The notes beneath the pieces were generated by a model that was given only the letters and a program-made list of their open reading frames with translations, was not told the origin of the DNA and did not search any database. The position numbers and the translations under genes are program-made. Shown here in pieces: positions 5,946-8,683 of a stretch of DNA of 8,683 nucleotides. The stretch is from Oscillospiraceae bacterium. Its GTDB lineage: Bacteria > Bacillota > Clostridia > Oscillospirales > CAG-272. Each line of letters begins with the position of its first letter. Position 1 is the stretch's first letter. Location of the stretch: positions 1 through 8,683 of the forward strand of contig SVQS01000078.1 in NCBI GenBank assembly GCA_015065205.1. The letters run 5' to 3'.

Positions 5946-5974
5946 ATTATATCATATCTTTGTGAAATTGTCAA
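5946..5974 (-). promoter_or_regulatory. Consensus promoter of the FAD-protein operon
   Basis: On the minus strand, perfect TTGACA (5969-5974), 17-base spacer and perfect TATAAT (5946-5951). The leader to the start codon is about 55 bases and contains the hairpin at 5919-5934. Confidence 0.9.
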
Positions 5975-6003
5975 GAGGGGCGGCAGAGTTACCGGAAAGG
6001 AAC

Positions 6004-6058
6004 AAAAAATCAGGAACATCCTGCCCATTATAATAATTTTGGTGGCATGGATGTTCCT
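6004..6058 (-). terminator. Terminator of the XRE regulator gene
   Basis: Arms AGGAACATCC (6012-6021) and GGATGTTCCT (6049-6058) pair over 10 bases, extended by TGCC (6022-6025) with GGCA (6044-6047) past one bulged base, leaving an 18-base AT-rich loop. On the minus strand the stem is followed by GA and six T (6004-6009). It lies 41 bases past the stop codon at 6100. Confidence 0.75.
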
Positions 6059-6099
6059 TTTGACTACTGTGATATTATTTTTGTAAACCTTTTTATTTT

Positions 6100-7173
6100 T
6101 CAATTCAACAAGATTTTGAAATCTTCGCGGTCGCGAAGAGCAGCGTATTTTTTATTTTCTTTTAATTGCTCCAACAAATCCTTTTCAACTGACCCACATG
6201 GTCTGCAATCCGAATAATCGTAATCATAGTGATCGAGAAGCAAGCAAGTATAATACTGTTTGCCGGATGTTTGTGCTTTATCACTTGCAACTGCATATTT
6301 TCGTGCGTTTCCCAGTTCTTTTACAGCAGTATCATAATCTTTGGATGCAAGTGCAATATCAGCAAGTTTTTCATGGATGCCACTAAGATATATGTTGAAA
6401 CGCAATGCATTACCATCAGAAATAATGGATTCGATAATTGTTTTCTCTGCTTCTACGCCGGCGCGAACTCGTGGATCTGTCGCATCTCCGAATACCCACA
6501 TCTTGCCAAGTATGCCGCAAAGTTTTGAAAGTGCATCTGATAGCATTCCCTGCTGATGCACCAGCAACTCCTCTCCATCAAGACAAATTTCCATAGCATC
6601 ATCACGACTTGTAGGATCACTTTCGGGATATAAATTCGCATATTTTTTTGCCTCTTCAATACGGTTACTGTATTTGTATGCACAGATGATATTCCAGAGA
6701 GCAGTATTTTTCCACTTTTCATCTGCGCCATTTTCGTAAGCTATAAGATTATGTTGTATAGAATTATCCATCATTTCAAGAAACTCTTCATGGTTCTGAC
6801 GGTCAAATGAAATATAGTATTCAACCGTACCAAGCCAATGCCAATATTTGTATTCTCCCGGATATTCTTTCACAGCTTGTTTTGCAAGTAAATAGTCCGC
6901 TTCGTGATCATCTTTCTTCCAGAACTCCACAAATTCCGAGTCGAAATAAGCTTTTCGCTCATCTTGTTCCACAGATTTTATCCCAAGCAGTTCGTCCGCA
7001 GAGACCTGAAGCAGGCGCGCCAACGGAGCAATCATGGCAATATCAGGCATCGTGGTACCGCACTCCCATTTTGAGACAGATTGATACGTAACGCCGAGTA
7101 AATCGGCCAATTTTTCTTGTGTAAAATCATTCTTTTTGCGTAGTTGTTTGATTCTTTGACCAATGTTGTTCAC
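6100..7173 (-). CDS. XRE-family DNA-binding regulator with TPR-like C-terminal region
   Basis: A 357-residue protein. Residues 1-65 are a classic Cro/C1-type helix-turn-helix: IGQRIKQLRKKNDFTQEKLA, then the turn and recognition helix LGVTYQSVSKWECG (26-39) and MPDIAMIAPLARLLQVSADELLG. The remaining 290 residues are helical, rich in Tyr, Trp, Lys and Glu, without membrane segments, and end in LKENKKYAALRDREDFKILL, typical of TPR-like helical repeats. Such regions usually sense a ligand or mediate oligomerisation. A CRPC pair (323-326) is present. The start is GTG at 7171-7173 with TGAGGTG five bases upstream; an overlapping ATG is out of frame and stops at once. The gene stands alone with its own promoter and terminator and no obvious target next to it, so autoregulation or a distant regulon is likely. 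Confidence 0.87.
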   Translation of the reverse strand: MNNIGQRIKQLRKKNDFTQEKLADLLGVTYQSVSKWECGTTMPDIAMIAPLARLLQVSADELLGIKSVEQDERKAYFDSEFVEFWKKDDHEADYLLAKQAVKEYPGEYKYWHWLGTVEYYISFDRQNHEEFLEMMDNSIQHNLIAYENGADEKWKNTALWNIICAYKYSNRIEEAKKYANLYPESDPTSRDDAMEICLDGEELLVHQQGMLSDALSKLCGILGKMWVFGDATDPRVRAGVEAEKTIIESIISDGNALRFNIYLSGIHEKLADIALASKDYDTAVKELGNARKYAVASDKAQTSGKQYYTCLLLDHYDYDYSDCRPCGSVEKDLLEQLKENKKYAALRDREDFKILLN

Positions 7174-7217
7174 ATTAACACCTCACTTTCGAGTAATAAG
7201 CCGAGCTCTGCTTTCAC

Positions 7218-7233
7218 ATATAGTATACCATAT
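7218..7233. promoter_or_regulatory. Possible operator palindrome over the -10 of the XRE gene
   Basis: ATAT-A-GTATAC-C-ATAT is a 16-base palindrome with one mismatched pair, centred on GTATAC and covering the -10 element. XRE repressors often bind palindromes at their own promoter. The AT-rich context makes a chance match quite possible. Confidence 0.3.
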
Positions 7234-7250
7234 ATTCCGATAGTGCGCAA
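7222..7250 (-). promoter_or_regulatory. Promoter of the XRE regulator gene
   Basis: On the minus strand, TTGCGC (7245-7250), 17-base spacer, TATACT (7222-7227) with an extended TGG. The -35 matches consensus at only four of six bases, the extended -10 compensating. The leader is about 42 bases. Confidence 0.65.
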
Positions 7251-7267
7251 TAACTTTGTTTTTTAGC

Positions 7268-7292
7268 CAAACTCGCCTGTCGCGCGAGTTTG
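7268..7292. repeat. GC-rich inverted repeat upstream of the XRE promoter
   Basis: CAAACTCGC (7268-7276) and GCGAGTTTG (7284-7292) form a perfect nine-pair stem around CTGTCGC. No T-tract follows on either strand, so it is not a standard terminator. It begins 17 bases upstream of the XRE -35. The following bases to about 7336 are also unusually GC-rich for an intergenic stretch here and encode nothing I can support. It may be an operator or part of a dispersed repeat. Confidence 0.55.
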
Positions 7293-7350
7293 AACGACGG
7301 TACGCCCTCTCGCAAATCGCCCCCTGTATATCGCGTGGTTTTCATTTTAC

Positions 7351-7385
7351 AAAAAGGGTTGCACAAAAAACGTGCAACCCTTTTT
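7351..7385. terminator. Strong intrinsic terminator of the 7387-7686 gene
   Basis: A perfect 14-pair stem, AAAAAGGGTTGCAC (7351-7364) with GTGCAACCCTTTTT (7372-7385), around AAAAAAC. It lies one base past the stop codon at 7387. On the minus strand it ends in five T; the symmetry makes it potentially bidirectional, though no rightward gene needs it. Confidence 0.9.
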
Positions 7386-7386
7386 C

Positions 7387-7686
7387 TTAATCATTACCCG
7401 TAATCTTTTTGATGATCCAAACCACAAAAAAGATGATCCAAGCTAAAACACAAGCCGCCACGGGAAAACATGCGATCGTGGCAAGGAGCAGATATCCGAT
7501 CGCATCCCACCCGGTGGAAAGAAAGATCATTGCAAAGCAACCGCCTGCAAAAAGAACGGCAAGAATGGTGGGAATGAGGCGCACAAGCACGCGTCGGGAT
7601 AACAAACACAAAAGCAACTGCACGGCAAAAACAGCGATACAAGCTGCAATCACAATCAAACTGGTGGGGTCAAACTCAATGCCCAT
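7387..7686 (-). CDS. Small hydrophobic membrane protein, unknown function
   Basis: A 99-residue, almost wholly hydrophobic protein. Helices are at about 9-29, 33-55 and 61-93; the last is long and may be two short helices or one helix plus an interfacial segment. It begins MGIEFDPTSLIVIAA and ends in the basic, polar IIKKITGND. STGWDAIGY (57-65) links the second and third segments. I do not recognise a named family. The ATG at 7684-7686 follows AGGAGG by six bases; a longer frame to 7719 has no better site and is rejected. It has its own consensus promoter (7747-7775), a hairpin in its leader (7711-7743) and an immediate strong terminator, so it is a monocistronic unit. Confidence 0.75.
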   Translation of the reverse strand: MGIEFDPTSLIVIAACIAVFAVQLLLCLLSRRVLVRLIPTILAVLFAGGCFAMIFLSTGWDAIGYLLLATIACFPVAACVLAWIIFFVVWIIKKITGND

Positions 7687-7710
7687 ATAGCACCTCCTAT
7701 AAAAAATTTG

Positions 7711-7743
7711 GGCAGGCAAAGGTGTTTTCTCGCCTTACCTGCC
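7711..7743 (-). terminator. Terminator-like hairpin overlapping a transcription start
   Basis: On the minus strand GGCAGG (7743-7738) pairs with CCTGCC (7716-7711), and AAGGCG (7736-7731) with CACCTT (7724-7719), with a 1/2-base internal loop and an AGAAAA hairpin loop; CAAA and six T follow. It lies about 50 bases past the stop of the gene at 7793 and is the only candidate terminator for it. It also overlaps the predicted start (near 7740) of the 7387-7686 transcript. Confidence 0.6.
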
Positions 7744-7746
7744 ATC

Positions 7747-7775
7747 ATTATATCATAAAAACGCGAAAAAGTCAA
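7747..7775 (-). promoter_or_regulatory. Promoter of the 99-residue membrane protein gene
   Basis: On the minus strand, TTGACT (7770-7775), 17-base spacer, perfect TATAAT (7747-7752). It lies between the stop codon of the upstream gene at 7793 and the hairpin at 7711-7743. Confidence 0.87.
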
Positions 7776-7792
7776 GAGACGACGCTGATGTA

Positions 7793-8185
7793 TCAACCAC
7801 CGATGCCGGTTTCATCCTCGGGGGCATTGTCTTTTTTCTTCTTCTTTTTGCTCTTGAGCGCATCCTTTGCCTTTTGATACATATCAACAAGGACTGCAAG
7901 CGTTTTTTCATCCTTGGGAAAAATCCACTTCAAAAGAGCGATGGAGATGAAAACGGTAACGATCTTCTCGGGTGTGAACGGGAGCCACAAGAACGCCAGA
8001 TAGGCGGTTCCCACGGCGAACATCCAACCGATTTCATAAATCGTGCCAACACCAACAAAGACATAGCACCAGCCGTTCGTGATCATCCACGCCAAGCCGA
8101 AGCACAAAAGAAAGCGCGGATTGAGTAAAAACCCTATCAGCTTTTTGGCCCATATTTTGATTTTTTCTTTGGTTTTTTCTTTCAT
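7793..8185 (-). CDS. Membrane protein with Lys-rich tail, unknown function
   Basis: A 130-residue protein. A basic amphipathic N-terminus (KEKTKEKIKIWAKKLIGFL, 2-20) leads into LNPRFLLCFGLAWMITNGW (21-39), then helices at about 25-47, 54-70 and 73-89. The cytosolic tail has a likely helix (EKTLAVLVDMYQKAKDALKS, 93-112), a Lys run (113-118) and an acidic end. The NPRFLLCFGLAWMITNGW and WLPFTPEKI segments look conserved among Clostridia from memory, but I know no function. The ATG at 8183-8185 has GGTGAG close upstream; the frame continues to 8290 but would run across the promoter at 8225-8253, so the short start is used. It is a separate unit from the lipoprotein gene, which has its own terminator. 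Confidence 0.75.
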   Translation of the reverse strand: MKEKTKEKIKIWAKKLIGFLLNPRFLLCFGLAWMITNGWCYVFVGVGTIYEIGWMFAVGTAYLAFLWLPFTPEKIVTVFISIALLKWIFPKDEKTLAVLVDMYQKAKDALKSKKKKKKDNAPEDETGIGG

Positions 8186-8224
8186 TTTCTCACCATTCCC
8201 GTCTGCCGAATGTTGACTAGTTTC

Positions 8225-8253
8225 ATTATACCACAGGATATTCCAAAAGTAAA
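8225..8253 (-). promoter_or_regulatory. Promoter of the 130-residue membrane protein gene
   Basis: On the minus strand, perfect TATAAT (8225-8230) with an extended TGG, a 17-base spacer and a weak -35, TTTACT (8248-8253). The leader is about 33 bases. Confidence 0.75.
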
Positions 8254-8278
8254 TAGGGGGATACAATTTTTTGCAAAT

Positions 8279-8317
8279 AAAAAACAGCAAATCGACGAAA
8301 AATCGAAGTGCTGTTTT
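8279..8317 (-). terminator. Terminator of the lipoprotein gene
   Basis: AAAACAGCA (8281-8289) pairs with TGCTGTTTT (8309-8317); inside the loop TCGA (8292-8295) can pair with TCGA (8303-8306). On the minus strand six T follow (8279-8284 as A, overlapping the stem base). It lies 10 bases past the stop codon at 8328. Confidence 0.75.
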
Positions 8318-8327
8318 CTATCATTGT

Positions 8328-8672
8328 TCAGGGATTCCCATTGGCATCGGTTTTGACAACCGAGAAAACATTGAGCACCTGACCGGGGAGAGACAGCGCA
8401 ACCTTGCCATCGAAAGAAATGCGCAAATGGTCGCCAACCTTATATTTTGGACAGCCCTCGATATTGGTGTTCACAATAATTCTTTCGCCAACGTAAAAAT
8501 TGCCGTTGCCGGTGTTGGTAACCTCCATAAGGCACCCACGCTCTTCAATTTCAATCACCTTGCCCGTAAAATAGGGATTTTCGGTATCCAGCGGCCCCTC
8601 GGGCTTCTTTTGACACGCACAAATAGCAATCAGACAAGCAGAAACCAAAAGAACAGATATCAGTTTTTTCAT
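8328..8672 (-). CDS. Small lipoprotein with a YobA/DUF3221-like domain
   Basis: A 114-residue protein with a lipoprotein signal: MKKLISVLLVSACLIAICAC, with I17-C18-A19-C20 as a plausible lipobox and C20 as the lipidated residue. The mature part is short strands: NPYFTGKVIEIEERGCLMEV, NFYVGERIIVNTN, YKVGDHLRISFDGKVALSLPGQVLNVFSV. The order (a 'YFTGKV' strand, a 'VGD' turn, then 'DGKV...P..ILNV') resembles DUF3221-type lipoproteins such as Bacillus YobA, a small beta fold. That link is from memory. The protein would sit on the outer face of the membrane; its ligand is unknown. The ATG at 8670-8672 follows GGAG (8680-8683), at the window edge, so its promoter and any upstream partner are not visible. 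No link to the neighbouring genes is evident. Confidence 0.78.
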   Translation of the reverse strand: MKKLISVLLVSACLIAICACQKKPEGPLDTENPYFTGKVIEIEERGCLMEVTNTGNGNFYVGERIIVNTNIEGCPKYKVGDHLRISFDGKVALSLPGQVLNVFSVVKTDANGNP

Positions 8673-8683
8673 AGAAAAACTCC

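Noticed and set aside
6026..6055. A minus-strand promoter inside the terminator loop (TATAAT at 6027-6032)
   Set aside because: The sequence at the -35 position (AACATC) does not fit and belongs to the terminator stem.
5888..6103. A 71-codon minus-strand frame between the regulator and FAD-protein genes
   Set aside because: It spans the terminator at 6004-6058 and the consensus promoter at 5946-5974, and begins with a TTG lacking a ribosome binding site.

Overview
The window reads as chromosomal DNA from a low-to-mid-GC, Gram-positive member of the Clostridia, most likely an uncultured gut lineage near the Oscillospirales or Christensenellales. The reasons are strong AGGAGG-type ribosome binding sites, near-consensus TTGACA-N17-TATAAT promoters (often with an extended TGG before the -10), compact intergenic regions closed by GC stem plus T-tract terminators, a lipoprotein with a Gram-positive style lipobox, and protein families typical of Clostridia (UPF0237/UPF0210 pair, COG2509 FAD-dependent proteins). 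The lineage is an inference from style, not from a marker gene. I see no rRNA, tRNA, CRISPR array, transposase or phage gene.

Layout, left to right. 1-72: promoter and ribosome binding site of a leftward gene whose start codon lies just outside the window. 301-567 (-): an 88-residue two-helix membrane protein whose promoter and leader resemble those at the left edge, suggesting a tandem paralogue. 698-2894 (-): a tight three-gene operon, ACT-domain protein (UPF0237) then UPF0210/DUF711 protein then YfcE-type phosphodiesterase, with both junctions built as a stop codon fused to the next Shine-Dalgarno. 3090-3641 (+): the only rightward gene, a two-helix membrane protein with a soluble tail, divergent from the operon. 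3651-3862: a striking array of about eight small hairpins separated by a constant 7-base linker (TCGATAT on the left, ATATCGA on the right), ending at a bidirectional terminator. 3924-5884 (-): a two-gene operon of a COG2509 FAD-dependent protein and a three-helix membrane protein. 6100-7173 (-): an XRE-type regulator with a long helical, TPR-like C-terminal region. 7387-8185 (-): two separately promoted small membrane proteins. 8328-8672 (-): a small lipoprotein.

How it fits together: most transcription units are short and self-contained, each with its own promoter and usually its own terminator. Five of the eleven genes encode uncharacterised membrane proteins and one a lipoprotein, so the region is mainly cell-envelope related housekeeping or lineage-specific material, not a recognisable pathway or defence island. 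The most unusual element is the hairpin-linker array. The leader hairpins at 5919-5934 and 7711-7743 and the GC-rich inverted repeat at 7268-7292 are secondary structural curiosities.
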